DNA of 9,379 nt, taken from the NCBI GenBank assembly GCA_026982215.1, contig JALSHN010000375.1:1-9379 (forward strand), in the 5' to 3' direction. Positions 1 through 7,027 of the stretch are shown piece after piece; position 1 is the first letter of the stretch, and the number at the start of each line of letters is the position of its first letter. Below the pieces are notes generated by a model. The model had not been told where the DNA came from. It saw only the letters and a list, made by a program, of their open reading frames with translations, and searched no databases. The position numbers and the translations under genes are program-made. Source of the stretch: Gammaproteobacteria bacterium. Its GTDB lineage: Bacteria > Pseudomonadota > Gammaproteobacteria > S012-40.

Positions 1-1055
1 CGATCATCGATCAGGCCCGTCAGACCCTGGCCGCCGATTACCGTCTTCCCGAACACGAGGCCACCGACCCGGCCCGACGGCTGGCGGCCCTGTTCATCGC
101 CGCCAATGGCTGGCTGGGCGACATGACCCGGCTGCACCGTGAGTCGGGGGCCTTCTTTCTTGCCGACGGCAGCCGGGTGGAGGGGCAGATCATCCGCCTG
201 GGGGCCATGGCCGCCTATGGGATTTCTCCCGAGGGGGCGGGTGCCCTCGTCCCTGCCGGAGAGGGGCATTGGCAGTTGTGGCCGGACGAGGCGGGTGCCA
301 CCACTGCCCAGGCCCTGGCCGCCGGTCAATGGCCACGGACCCTGGCCCTGTTCCTCCTCGACCGCCGGCTCACAGCGGCCCCCGAGAGCGGCGAGAAGAG
401 TCTGACGGAAGTGATCGAGTCCGGCGGCGTCATCGCCTGGGTGATCGTGGCCCTGGGTGCCCTGGCGGTGGTGCTGGTGTTCGCCCGGATGGCCTTTCTC
501 TATCGGGCCGGCAGCCGCAATCAGTCCCTCACCGCCGCAGTGGCCGAGCAGGTGGCCCAGGGCAACGCCCAGGAGGCGCTGGCCCTGTGTGAACGCAGCC
601 GCAGCGCCGCCGGGCGGGTGCTGGCCGCCGCCCTGCGTAACCTCGATCGCGACCGCGAACACCAGGACGACATCATCAGCGAGGCCATCCTCCACGAGAG
701 CGTCCACCTGGACCGCTTCGGCAGCTTCCTGCTGGTGATCGCCGCCGTCTCGCCGCTGCTCGGCCTGCTTGGCACCGTCACTGGGATGATCGCCACCTTC
801 GACGTCATCACCGAATTCGGCACCGGCGATCCCAAGCTGCTCTCCGGAGGGATCTCCGAAGCCCTGGTGACCACCGAGCTGGGGCTGGTGGTGGCCATCC
901 CGGTATTGATCCTGGGCAGCCTGCTCTCGGGTTGGTCGGAGGCCATCAAGCGCGACCTGGAGCGCTCCGCCCTGCACATCACCAATCGTCACGAAGACAG
1001 CAAGCGCGCCCTGGGAGGGAGCCGGCATGTGGAACGACGTCTGGCGGCTTCTTGA
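1..1055 (+). CDS. TtpC-like MotA/TolQ/ExbB proton channel family protein, 5' partial
   Basis: This is the large ExbB-type inner-membrane protein of a TonB2-type energy complex. In Vibrio the equivalent TtpC is needed together with ExbB2, ExbD2 and TonB2. The frame is open to the left edge (first full codon at base 3), so the gene starts outside the window and 350 residues are visible. The ATG at 123 is internal. Visible residues 1 to about 135 are a periplasmic-type N-terminal region without membrane segments. A first membrane helix follows at about 143-165 (AWVIVALGALAVVLVFA), then a cytoplasmic loop, then the MotA/ExbB core at about 240-310. The core has the signature SPLLGLLGTVTGMI and a last helix with ALVTTELGLVVAIP. 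The small ExbB downstream carries the same two motifs. The 3' end overlaps exbB by 29 bases, which suggests coupled translation. The family call is firm. The TtpC assignment rests on the long N-terminal region and the gene order. Confidence 0.88.
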   Translation, partial: IIDQARQTLAADYRLPEHEATDPARRLAALFIAANGWLGDMTRLHRESGAFFLADGSRVEGQIIRLGAMAAYGISPEGAGALVPAGEGHWQLWPDEAGATTAQALAAGQWPRTLALFLLDRRLTAAPESGEKSLTEVIESGGVIAWVIVALGALAVVLVFARMAFLYRAGSRNQSLTAAVAEQVAQGNAQEALALCERSRSAAGRVLAAALRNLDRDREHQDDIISEAILHESVHLDRFGSFLLVIAAVSPLLGLLGTVTGMIATFDVITEFGTGDPKLLSGGISEALVTTELGLVVAIPVLILGSLLSGWSEAIKRDLERSALHITNRHEDSKRALGGSRHVERRLAAS

Positions 1056-1614
1056 TTCCGGTGGGCCGGTGATGCTGCCCCTGCTGGGGATCTCACTGGC
1101 TCTTTGGTACGCCCTCGGATACCGGGCGGTGGTATTGCGGCGCGGCTCGCCCCGCTCGGTGCGGCGCATCTTGGAGCGTTACGCCCGGGGTCAGGGTCGT
1201 TCCCCCCGGGGGCTGGTGGACCGGGCGGCACAGCGGGCCCTGGCGGTGGCCGCCTTGAACCCGCCTCACCTGCGTCACCACCTGGAAGATGCCCTGGCCG
1301 ACCTGGAGGTCGTGGCTGGCCGCTATCGCCGTACCGTGCTCACCCTGGTGGGCGCCGCGCCGCTGCTGGGCCTGTTGGGGACGGTGATGGGGATGATCGA
1401 GACCTTCGACTCCCTGGGGAGCCAGGCCCTGTTCCGTCAGGGTGGTGGCATCGCCGGCGGCATCGCCCAGGCCCTGGTGACCACCCAGATGGGGCTGGCG
1501 GTGGCCATCCCCGGGCTGGTGGTGGGGCGGATCCTCGACCGCCGGGAACAGCACATTCAACGCGAACTGGCCCAGATCAAGGACTTGATCTGCAGCGGCC
1601 AAGTCAAGGCCTGA
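1027..1614 (+). CDS. exbB: ExbB-type biopolymer transport protein (TonB2 system)
   Basis: This is a 195-residue inner-membrane protein that would form the proton-channel scaffold with ExbD and pass proton-motive force to TonB. The ATG at 1027 has a good ribosome binding site (GGGAGG at 1013-1018, 8 bases upstream) and lies inside the end of the upstream ttpC-like gene. There are three predicted membrane helices: about residues 14-33, 103-126 and 150-170. The MotA/TolQ/ExbB signature is clear, with APLLGLLGTVMGMIETFDS in helix 2 and ALVTTQMGLAVAIPG in helix 3. These include the conserved helix threonines (T119 and T152/T153). The protein is shorter than E. coli ExbB (about 244 residues), as is usual for the ExbB2 type. 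ExbD follows after 15 bases. It could in principle be a TolQ, but the exbD-tonB context argues for ExbB. Confidence 0.93.
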   Translation: MWNDVWRLLDSGGPVMLPLLGISLALWYALGYRAVVLRRGSPRSVRRILERYARGQGRSPRGLVDRAAQRALAVAALNPPHLRHHLEDALADLEVVAGRYRRTVLTLVGAAPLLGLLGTVMGMIETFDSLGSQALFRQGGGIAGGIAQALVTTQMGLAVAIPGLVVGRILDRREQHIQRELAQIKDLICSGQVKA

Positions 1615-1629
1615 TCGGGAGGTCCCGCC

Positions 1630-2037
1630 ATGCGACGTCGTTTCCGCAGCGATCAACAGCAACACATCGACATCTCGCCGCTCATCGACATGGTGTTCAT
1701 CCTGCTGATTTTCTTCATGGTGAGCTCCACCTTCGTCAAGGACATGGACGTGGACATCGAGCGTCCCGCCGCGGCCAGTGCCGAGCCCAGCTCCACCAAG
1801 GCCCTGCGGGTGTACGTGGACGCCCGCGGCCAGGCCTATGTGGACGGCCAGCCGGTGCGCACCTGGATGATCCAGTCCCGCCTGCGCGACCGCCTGGCGA
1901 CCATGAGCGACAAGAGCGTGCTGGTGGTGGCCGACTCCCGGGTGCCCGCCGGGAAACTGGTGGAGGTGGTGGACCAGTGCCGCCTGGCCGGGGCCAAGGG
2001 CGTGGCGGTGGCCACCGAGAAGGAGGCCGGTGCGTGA
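1630..2037 (+). CDS. exbD: ExbD-type biopolymer transport protein
   Basis: This 135-residue inner-membrane protein would sit within the ExbB channel and carry the proton-responsive aspartate. It has a short cytoplasmic N-terminus (MRRRFRSDQQ), then a single membrane helix at about residues 17-35, ISPLIDMVFILLIFFMVSS. D20 aligns with the essential helix aspartate (D25 in E. coli ExbD). Residues 40-135 form the periplasmic ExbD/TolR domain, with the usual VLVVADSRVPAGKLVEVVD stretch at 97-115. The start is supported by GGGAGGT at 1617-1623, 6 bases before the ATG. The stop codon overlaps the GTG start of tonB (GTGA at 2034-2037). Confidence 0.94.
   Translation: MRRRFRSDQQQHIDISPLIDMVFILLIFFMVSSTFVKDMDVDIERPAAASAEPSSTKALRVYVDARGQAYVDGQPVRTWMIQSRLRDRLATMSDKSVLVVADSRVPAGKLVEVVDQCRLAGAKGVAVATEKEAGA
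2020..2026 (+). promoter_or_regulatory. Ribosome binding site that fixes the GTG start of tonB
   Basis: AAGGAGG is a full Shine-Dalgarno match 7 bases before the GTG at 2034. It lies inside the end of exbD. It decides the tonB start: the same frame is open back to about 1104, but that part lies over exbB and exbD in another frame and is not coding. Confidence 0.8.
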
Positions 2038-2678
2038 TCGCCCGCCCGCCCCTGTCACTACAGGCCCGCCTGAACGGCTTGGCGTGGATGATCGGCGGCA
2101 CCGCCTTCGTCCTCATCGGCCTGGCCTACATGAACGACATCGCCCCCCCCACCCCGGCGGCGAGGTCCTCGGCCAGCCCCATCACCGTGGCCCCGCCGCC
2201 ACCGCCGGCGCCGAAGACGGCCCCCCGCCCCAAGCCGCGGCCCCGTCCCAAGCCCACCACCGCCCCGCCGCCCCCCCTGGCCGCCCTGGGGGCCGGACTG
2301 AGCGGGATCGACGTCGGCCTGGGGACGATCGACCCCGGTGAACTGGACGGCGACGATCAGGACCTCCTGGGCGATGACGAGGCGGTGGTGATGACCGCCG
2401 ACACGGTGGACATCCCTCCCCGGGCGGTCCACCGCGTCCCCCCCTCCTATCCCCCCAAGGCGCGCGCCAAGGGCGTCACCGGCGAGGTGGTACTCAGCCT
2501 GTTGGTGGAGACCGACGGCCGGGTGAGCGAGGTGCGAGTGGAATCGGCCCAGCCCGCCGGCCTGTTCGAACGGGCCGCCCAAGAGGCCGTGCGCCGCTGG
2601 CGCTTCCAGCCGGCCCGCTACCAAGGCAAGCCAGTGCGGGTCTGGGCCCGCCAACGCATCCGTTTTCAGCTGGGTTGA
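2034..2678 (+). CDS. tonB: TonB family energy transducer
   Basis: This 214-residue protein would carry energy from the ExbB/ExbD complex to outer-membrane receptors. The start is the GTG at 2034, which shares four bases (GTGA) with the exbD stop and has a perfect ribosome binding site. It has a short cytoplasmic tail, then one signal-anchor helix at about residues 17-34. A proline/lysine-rich periplasmic spacer with the KPRPRPKP pattern follows at about 53-82. Next comes an acidic linker at about 92-124 (GDDQDLLGDDE). The TonB C-terminal domain spans 128-214, with the typical motifs VPPSYPPKARAKGVTGEV, GRVSEVRVE, AVRRWRFQPA and a final hydrophobic strand. This architecture is normal for a TonB2-type protein, which is shorter than E. 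coli TonB (about 239 residues). The next gene begins within a few bases. Confidence 0.93.
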   Translation: MIARPPLSLQARLNGLAWMIGGTAFVLIGLAYMNDIAPPTPAARSSASPITVAPPPPPAPKTAPRPKPRPRPKPTTAPPPPLAALGAGLSGIDVGLGTIDPGELDGDDQDLLGDDEAVVMTADTVDIPPRAVHRVPPSYPPKARAKGVTGEVVLSLLVETDGRVSEVRVESAQPAGLFERAAQEAVRRWRFQPARYQGKPVRVWARQRIRFQLG

Positions 2679-2682
2679 AGTG

Positions 2683-3834
2683 ATGAGACGCCTGCTGTTC
2701 CTCTGTGCCCTGCTCTGTGCCGCTCCCCTGCCGGCCGCCCAGACCGCCCCGGTGGATGCCGTGGCCCTGGCCGCCCTGCTGCTGCGCGACGGCCATCCCC
2801 AGCGGGCCCTCCAGGCCCTGGCCGCTCAAGACCCCGAGGACACGGGGGTGGATCCCGTACGCTACCGCACCCTCGAAGGGCTCGCCCATCTGCGCCTGGG
2901 CGACTATGCCGCGGCCCGGGAGGCGCTGGAGCGCGCCCTGGCCGCGGCCCGGGAACGGGGGGAGTCCCCGCGGCCGCTGCTGTACCTCTACCTCGCCCAG
3001 GCGGCCTATCGGCTGGAGGACCATGCCGCCACCCTGGACTATCTGAGTCATGCCGAGTCAGCGCTGCCCCGCTACCCCGCCCTCCAACTCATCCGCGGCC
3101 AGTCGCTGTGGGCGGTGGGCCGGCGGGAGGCGGCCTGGCAAGCCCTGAGCCGAGCCGAGCGCGATCACCCCGACGACCCCCGATTTCCCCGTCAGCGCCT
3201 GGCTTGGTTGCTGGAACTGGGGCTCTACCGCCAGGCGGCGGAACTGGGCACCCGTTATCTCCAACGCCTCGCCCAGGGACCGCGGGACTACCTGGCCGTC
3301 GCCGAGGCCCTGCGCCGGGCCCAGGCCCTGGACGAGGCGGCGATCCTCCTGGAGGAAGCCCGGTTGCGTTACCCCCGGGATGCCGCCCTGTTGCGCCTGC
3401 TGGGCCAGGTCTACCTGCAGCGTGGTCAGACCCTCACCGCCGCCGAGCTCTACCGGCGCGCCGCCTACCTCCGGCCCGAGCACCTCGCCGAGGCCGCCGA
3501 ACTCTACCGCCGGGCCGGGCGACCCTATCAGGCCCTGTTCCTCAACATGGGTGTCCTCGACCAGCGGGCCAAGATGCGCCAGCGGCTCGGGCTGTTGTTG
3601 GAGCTGGGGCGCTTCGAACAGGCCGCTGCCATGGCCGATGGCCTCAGACGTCTGCACCTGTTGCAAGACGACGCCGTGCGCTACGCCCTCGCCTACGCCG
3701 ACTTCAAGACCCGCCGTCTCGACGCGGCCGAAGCAACCCTGGTGGGCATCCAAGACCCCACCTGGTTCCGTAAGGCCACCGCACTGCGCGCCGCCCTGGC
3801 CCGTTGCCGGGAGGATCGACTGGCATGCCTGTGA
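2683..3834 (+). CDS. Secreted tetratricopeptide-repeat protein of the TonB2 cluster
   Basis: This is a periplasmic TPR protein of about 383 residues. A TPR gene usually sits directly after tonB2 in gammaproteobacterial clusters. Its role there is not well defined; a scaffold or helper for the TonB complex is a guess. The N-terminus MRRLLFLCALLCAAPLPAA is a clear signal peptide, probably cut near A19/Q20. The rest is helical and built of about eight or nine TPR-like hairpins. Examples are GLAHLRLGDYAAAREALERA, GQVYLQRGQTLTAAELYRRA and GLLLELGRFEQAAAMADGL. No catalytic motif is visible. I chose the ATG at 2683; the GTG at 2680 in the same frame is almost equally likely and adds one residue. Neither start has a good ribosome binding site, so translation probably depends on ribosomes ending tonB 2-4 bases upstream. 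The 3' end overlaps the receptor gene by 10 bases. Confidence 0.85.
   Translation: MRRLLFLCALLCAAPLPAAQTAPVDAVALAALLLRDGHPQRALQALAAQDPEDTGVDPVRYRTLEGLAHLRLGDYAAAREALERALAAARERGESPRPLLYLYLAQAAYRLEDHAATLDYLSHAESALPRYPALQLIRGQSLWAVGRREAAWQALSRAERDHPDDPRFPRQRLAWLLELGLYRQAAELGTRYLQRLAQGPRDYLAVAEALRRAQALDEAAILLEEARLRYPRDAALLRLLGQVYLQRGQTLTAAELYRRAAYLRPEHLAEAAELYRRAGRPYQALFLNMGVLDQRAKMRQRLGLLLELGRFEQAAAMADGLRRLHLLQDDAVRYALAYADFKTRRLDAAEATLVGIQDPTWFRKATALRAALARCREDRLACL
3809..3815 (+). promoter_or_regulatory. Ribosome binding site that fixes the start of the receptor gene
   Basis: GGGAGGA precedes the ATG at 3825 by 9 bases. It favours that ATG over the in-frame TTG at 3804, which lies upstream of this site and would put PGGST in front of the signal peptide. 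Confidence 0.7.
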
Positions 3835-6800
3835 CGCCTCCCCTGTGGGCCTGGTTGCTGATCCTGCTCGCCGGGCCGGTGTTCGCCGCCAAAAGCGAGC
3901 CCTCGGCGGCCATCGCCCTCTATGTTTTCGATCACGGCCGCCCCGCCGAGGGCGTGGAGATCCACCTGGACGGCCGCCCCTGGGCGGTGACCTCGCCAGA
4001 CGGCGTGGTGGTGGCCCGGTTGCCAGCCGGGGACCACCGGCTCGAGTTTCGGCGTCGGGGTGAGCACCTCGGCCAAGGCCATCTCCACGCCGCCCCCGGC
4101 GACGACATCCAGCTCATCGCCTCTCTGGACGACCACGGCCTGCGGCTGGACATCGAACAGGCCGGAGGCCAGCCTGGCGAATCCCCCGGAACCGAGCAGG
4201 AGCCTCAGGCCACCGGCCGGCTCACCGGCACCCTGCGATCCGCCGAGGACGGCCGTCCCATCGCCGGGGCCCGCCTGTTCCTCTCCGGGAGCACCACCCC
4301 CGTGGTCAGCGACCCCCAGGGGCGCTTCCAACTCGATGCCCCCGCCGGTCGTCACACCCTCTCCGTCATCCATCCCCGCTATGCCAGCCTCACCCGCGAG
4401 GGGGTGAACATCCCCGCCAATGGTGAGACCACCCTGGAACTCACCCTCACCCCCGCCGGGGTCGAACTGGACGACTTCGTGGTCCTCGCCCCCCACATCC
4501 AGGGCAGCGTCGCCGCGGTGGTGGACGCCATGCGGGAGAGCGCCGAGGTCACCGACGTCCTCGGCGCCGAACAGATGAGCCGTGCCGGTGATTCCAACGC
4601 CGCCGGGGCTCTGAAGCGGGTCACCGGGCTCACCATCGAGGGTGGGCGTTACGTCATCATCCGCGGTCAGCCCTCCCGCTACACCCTCACCCTGCTGGAC
4701 GGCTCCCCCCTGCCCAGCCCCGACCCCATCCGCCGGGTGGTGCCCCTGGACCTCTTTCCCACCAACGTCCTCGCCGGGGTCAGCGTCCAGAAGACCTACT
4801 CCCCCGACCGACCCGGCGACTTCGCCGGCGGGCTGGTGGACCTCTCCCTCCGCGGCCTCCCCGAGACCCCCTTCGCCCGCGTGGGAATGAGCACCGGCTA
4901 CAACGGCCAGAGCAGCCTTGCCTCCGGCCTGGACTACCCCGGCGGCGGGCGCGACTGGTTGGGGGCCGACGACGGCACCCGAGCCATCCCCGCCCCGGTG
5001 GAGGCGGCCAGCCAAGGCGGCACGGTCAACCTCAACGGCCTCCCCCCCGAACGGCGTGCCGAACTGGGGCGGGCCTTTCCCGACATCTACGACGTCCGAG
5101 AGGCCACCCTGCCCCTGGATCACGGGATCAATGCCAGCGCCGGCACCCGCCTGGACAGCCGCTGGGGTCGCTTCGGGGCCCTGGCCGGCCTCTCCTGGAA
5201 GCGCAGTTACCGCTACCGGGAAGAGATCGACCGTGACCTCTACCTCACCGGCCCCGAGCAAGTGGCCATTCTCAACGACTTCACCAAGCGGCGCAGCAAC
5301 ACCCAGATCAACCTCGGCGGTCTGGTGGTGCTGGGCGGCGAATGGGATCACCACCGTCTCACCCTCAACAACTTCTTCATCCGCGACACCGACAAACGCA
5401 CCCAGATCAGCGAGGGCCTGGATCGCACCAGCGACGACCGTTACGAACGCAACTACCTGCTGGACTGGAACCAACGCCAACTGCGGCTGCACCAACTCCG
5501 TGGCCGCCACGAACTGGGCCGAGCCACCCTCCAGTGGCGGTTGCTCAGCGCCCGTGGGCGCCGCGACGCCCCCGACCGGCGCAGCTACAGCTACCAGCGC
5601 CTCCCCGATGGCCGCTTCGTGCTCTACGAAGAAAGCGGCGTCCAGCGGCTCTACAACCGGGTGGACGACCGAGTGGACAGCGCCGGCCTCGACCTCGGCC
5701 ATGCCCTCCTGGAGAAGGATCGACTGCGTGTGAAGCTCAAGGCCGGCCTGGCCACCTCCCGTCAGGACCGCCTCTCCGACACCGCCCGTTACCGCTTCGA
5801 ACCCAGTGGTAGCGACCTCGACCTCAGCGCCCCGGTGGAATCCATCCTCGCCCCTGGAAACATCGGCCAGGGCATCGACTTTGCCGACGACACCCAATCC
5901 AACGACGACTACCGTGCCAGCGCCCGCATCCAGGGCCACTACCTGATGGCCGACCTGGAGATCCCCCAGCGGCTGCGGCTGGTGGGCGGTGTCCGCCTGG
6001 AACAGGCCGACTACCGGGTGGAGACCTTCACCACCAGCTCCCGGGGTCGGGACCGCATCGAAGGCGGCTTCCAGCGCACCGACACCCTCCCCGCCCTCTC
6101 CGCCACCTTCTTTCTCGGCCCCAAACAACAACTGCGCGCCGCCTACAGCACCACCGTGGCCCGGCCCGAACTGGTGGAACTCTCCGCCACCCTCTTCTAC
6201 GACCCCGACAACGGCGAGGCCTACATCGGCAACCCCAAGCTCCAGCCCGCCGCCATCGGCAACTACGATCTGCGCTGGGAGTGGTACCCCTCCAACCGCG
6301 AAAGCCTCAATGTCGGGATCTTCCTGCGCGACTACACCCGCCCCATCGAACGCGCCTTCGTCCCCGTGGCCGGCGGTGGCCAGCAGATCACCTTCCAGAA
6401 CGCCCAGGGGGCCACCGCCTATGGCCTGGAGGCTGGCATCCGCCGCGACCTCCCCCGGCTGCGGGGCCTGGACGGCCTCACCCTCCAGGCCAACCTCACC
6501 CTGATGAACTCCCGGGTCCGGCTCGCCCCCGGCAGCCTGGCCACCTCCGAAGACCGACCCCTCCAGGGCCAGGCCGACTACCTGCTCAACCTGCAACTGA
6601 TCTACGACGGCGAGCGGCACGACCTGGCCGTGAACCTCAACCGCGTCGGCCAGCGGCTGGACAAGGCCGGTGTCCAAGGCCTGCCCGACATCTACCGCCA
6701 GCCCTACACCGACCTCTCCGCCACCTGGAGCTGGCAGGCACGCCGCGACCTGAAGGCCAAACTCAAGGCCGCCAACCTCCTGGACAGTGAACAACGCTAC

Positions 6801-6878
6801 CTCGGGGCCGGCCTCGTCGAGCGGGCCTGGCGCACCGGTCGCAGCCTCTCCCTCAGCCTTTCCTGGACGTTGCACTGA
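3825..6878 (+). CDS. TonB-dependent outer-membrane receptor with two N-terminal beta-sandwich domains
   Basis: This is a 1017-residue outer-membrane gate for active uptake, energised by the TonB system encoded just upstream. Residues 1-21 are a signal peptide (WLLILLAGPVFA). Residues 27-105 resemble a first small Ig-like/carboxypeptidase-regulatory-like domain. Residues 131-210 are a clear CarboxypepD_reg-like domain (GRLTGTLRSAEDGRPIAGAR, LDAPAGRHTLSV). A likely TonB box lies at about 214-222 (ELDDFVVLA). The plug follows at about 240-345, with VLGAEQMSRAGDSNAAGALK, an IRG motif at 279-281, LLDGSPLPSPDP and VQKTYSPDRPGDFAGG. The remaining residues alternate in beta-barrel fashion, with typical strand motifs such as LRAAYSTTVARPELVEL and YIGNPKLQPAAIGNYDLRWE. 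There is no STN signalling domain, so sigma-factor signalling is not expected. The substrate cannot be read from the sequence. The chain ends in WTLH rather than the usual terminal aromatic residue. Confidence 0.93.
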   Translation: MPVTPPLWAWLLILLAGPVFAAKSEPSAAIALYVFDHGRPAEGVEIHLDGRPWAVTSPDGVVVARLPAGDHRLEFRRRGEHLGQGHLHAAPGDDIQLIASLDDHGLRLDIEQAGGQPGESPGTEQEPQATGRLTGTLRSAEDGRPIAGARLFLSGSTTPVVSDPQGRFQLDAPAGRHTLSVIHPRYASLTREGVNIPANGETTLELTLTPAGVELDDFVVLAPHIQGSVAAVVDAMRESAEVTDVLGAEQMSRAGDSNAAGALKRVTGLTIEGGRYVIIRGQPSRYTLTLLDGSPLPSPDPIRRVVPLDLFPTNVLAGVSVQKTYSPDRPGDFAGGLVDLSLRGLPETPFARVGMSTGYNGQSSLASGLDYPGGGRDWLGADDGTRAIPAPVEAASQGGTVNLNGLPPERRAELGRAFPDIYDVREATLPLDHGINASAGTRLDSRWGRFGALAGLSWKRSYRYREEIDRDLYLTGPEQVAILNDFTKRRSNTQINLGGLVVLGGEWDHHRLTLNNFFIRDTDKRTQISEGLDRTSDDRYERNYLLDWNQRQLRLHQLRGRHELGRATLQWRLLSARGRRDAPDRRSYSYQRLPDGRFVLYEESGVQRLYNRVDDRVDSAGLDLGHALLEKDRLRVKLKAGLATSRQDRLSDTARYRFEPSGSDLDLSAPVESILAPGNIGQGIDFADDTQSNDDYRASARIQGHYLMADLEIPQRLRLVGGVRLEQADYRVETFTTSSRGRDRIEGGFQRTDTLPALSATFFLGPKQQLRAAYSTTVARPELVELSATLFYDPDNGEAYIGNPKLQPAAIGNYDLRWEWYPSNRESLNVGIFLRDYTRPIERAFVPVAGGGQQITFQNAQGATAYGLEAGIRRDLPRLRGLDGLTLQANLTLMNSRVRLAPGSLATSEDRPLQGQADYLLNLQLIYDGERHDLAVNLNRVGQRLDKAGVQGLPDIYRQPYTDLSATWSWQARRDLKAKLKAANLLDSEQRYLGAGLVERAWRTGRSLSLSLSWTLH

Positions 6879-6879
6879 G

Positions 6880-6919
6880 CTGAAATCAAACCGTCATAAA
6901 GGATCCATAAAACCGTAGT
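6880..6919 (+). promoter_or_regulatory. Putative PhoB (Pho box-like) activator site
   Basis: Four 7-base units lie exactly 11 bases apart, separated by AT-rich 4-base spacers: CTGAAAT (6880), CCGTCAT (6891), GATCCAT (6902) and CCGTAGT (6913). Spacers are CAAA, AAAG and AAAA, then TTTA. The PhoB consensus is a direct repeat of CTGTCAT with 4-base AT-rich spacers. The units match it at 5, 6, 3 and 4 of 7 positions. The last unit ends 10 bases before a -10 element, the normal Pho box spacing. There is no -35 hexamer at the expected place (ATAAAA at 6907-6912), which fits an activator-dependent promoter. The third unit is weak, so another OmpR-family regulator is possible. Confidence 0.5.
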
Positions 6920-6929
6920 TTTACCCGGC

Positions 6930-6935
6930 TAGGAT
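6930..6935 (+). promoter_or_regulatory. Putative -10 element of the lipoprotein promoter
   Basis: TAGGAT matches TATAAT at four of six positions. It sits 10 bases after the putative activator site. Transcription would begin near 6942 and leave a leader of about 85 bases before the ATG at 7028. Confidence 0.45.
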
Positions 6936-6941
6936 GGCGTC

Positions 6942-6981
6942 GTCGAACGGAGTTCGGCCGATCATCGAATGATTTATCGGC
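6942..6981 (+). promoter_or_regulatory. Two adjacent hairpins in the 5' leader
   Basis: CGAAC (6944-6948) pairs with GTTCG (6952-6956) around a GGA loop, and G6942-C6958 can extend the stem across a T-G wobble. Immediately after it, GCCGAT (6957-6962) is the exact inverse complement of ATCGGC (6976-6981), with a smaller internal pairing (ATCAT/ATGAT) possible. Both would sit at the very 5' end of the predicted transcript. No T-run follows, so they are not terminators. A role in mRNA stability or regulator binding is only a guess. Confidence 0.3.
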
Positions 6982-7014
6982 AAATCTCCAAGAATCGAGA
7001 CAAAACTTCACACC

Positions 7015-7020
7015 AAGGAG
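7015..7020 (+). promoter_or_regulatory. Ribosome binding site of the permuted lipoprotein gene
   Basis: AAGGAG (followed by TG) lies 7 bases before the ATG at 7028. It is a strong site and suggests high expression. Confidence 0.75.
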
Positions 7021-7027
7021 TGAAACC

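Noticed and set aside
123..125. ATG at 123 as the true start of the first gene
   Set aside because: The frame is open to the left edge with protein-like sequence. The ATG is not followed by a signal peptide or membrane anchor and has no convincing ribosome binding site.
1104..2033. Upstream extension of the TonB frame into exbB and exbD
   Set aside because: The translation is compositionally odd and lies over two clear genes in another frame. The GTG at 2034 has a perfect ribosome binding site and begins a normal TonB N-terminus.
3693..6875. Very long open frame (about 1060 codons) on the minus strand opposite the receptor gene
   Set aside because: It is a shadow of the GC-rich receptor codons. 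The translation is Gly/Val/Ala/Glu-rich with no recognisable family motif, while the plus strand encodes a complete receptor.
6879..7027. Fur box, expected for a TonB system
   Set aside because: I looked for GATAAT-type repeats or the 19-base palindrome and saw none. The periodic CCGTCAT-like units fit PhoB better.
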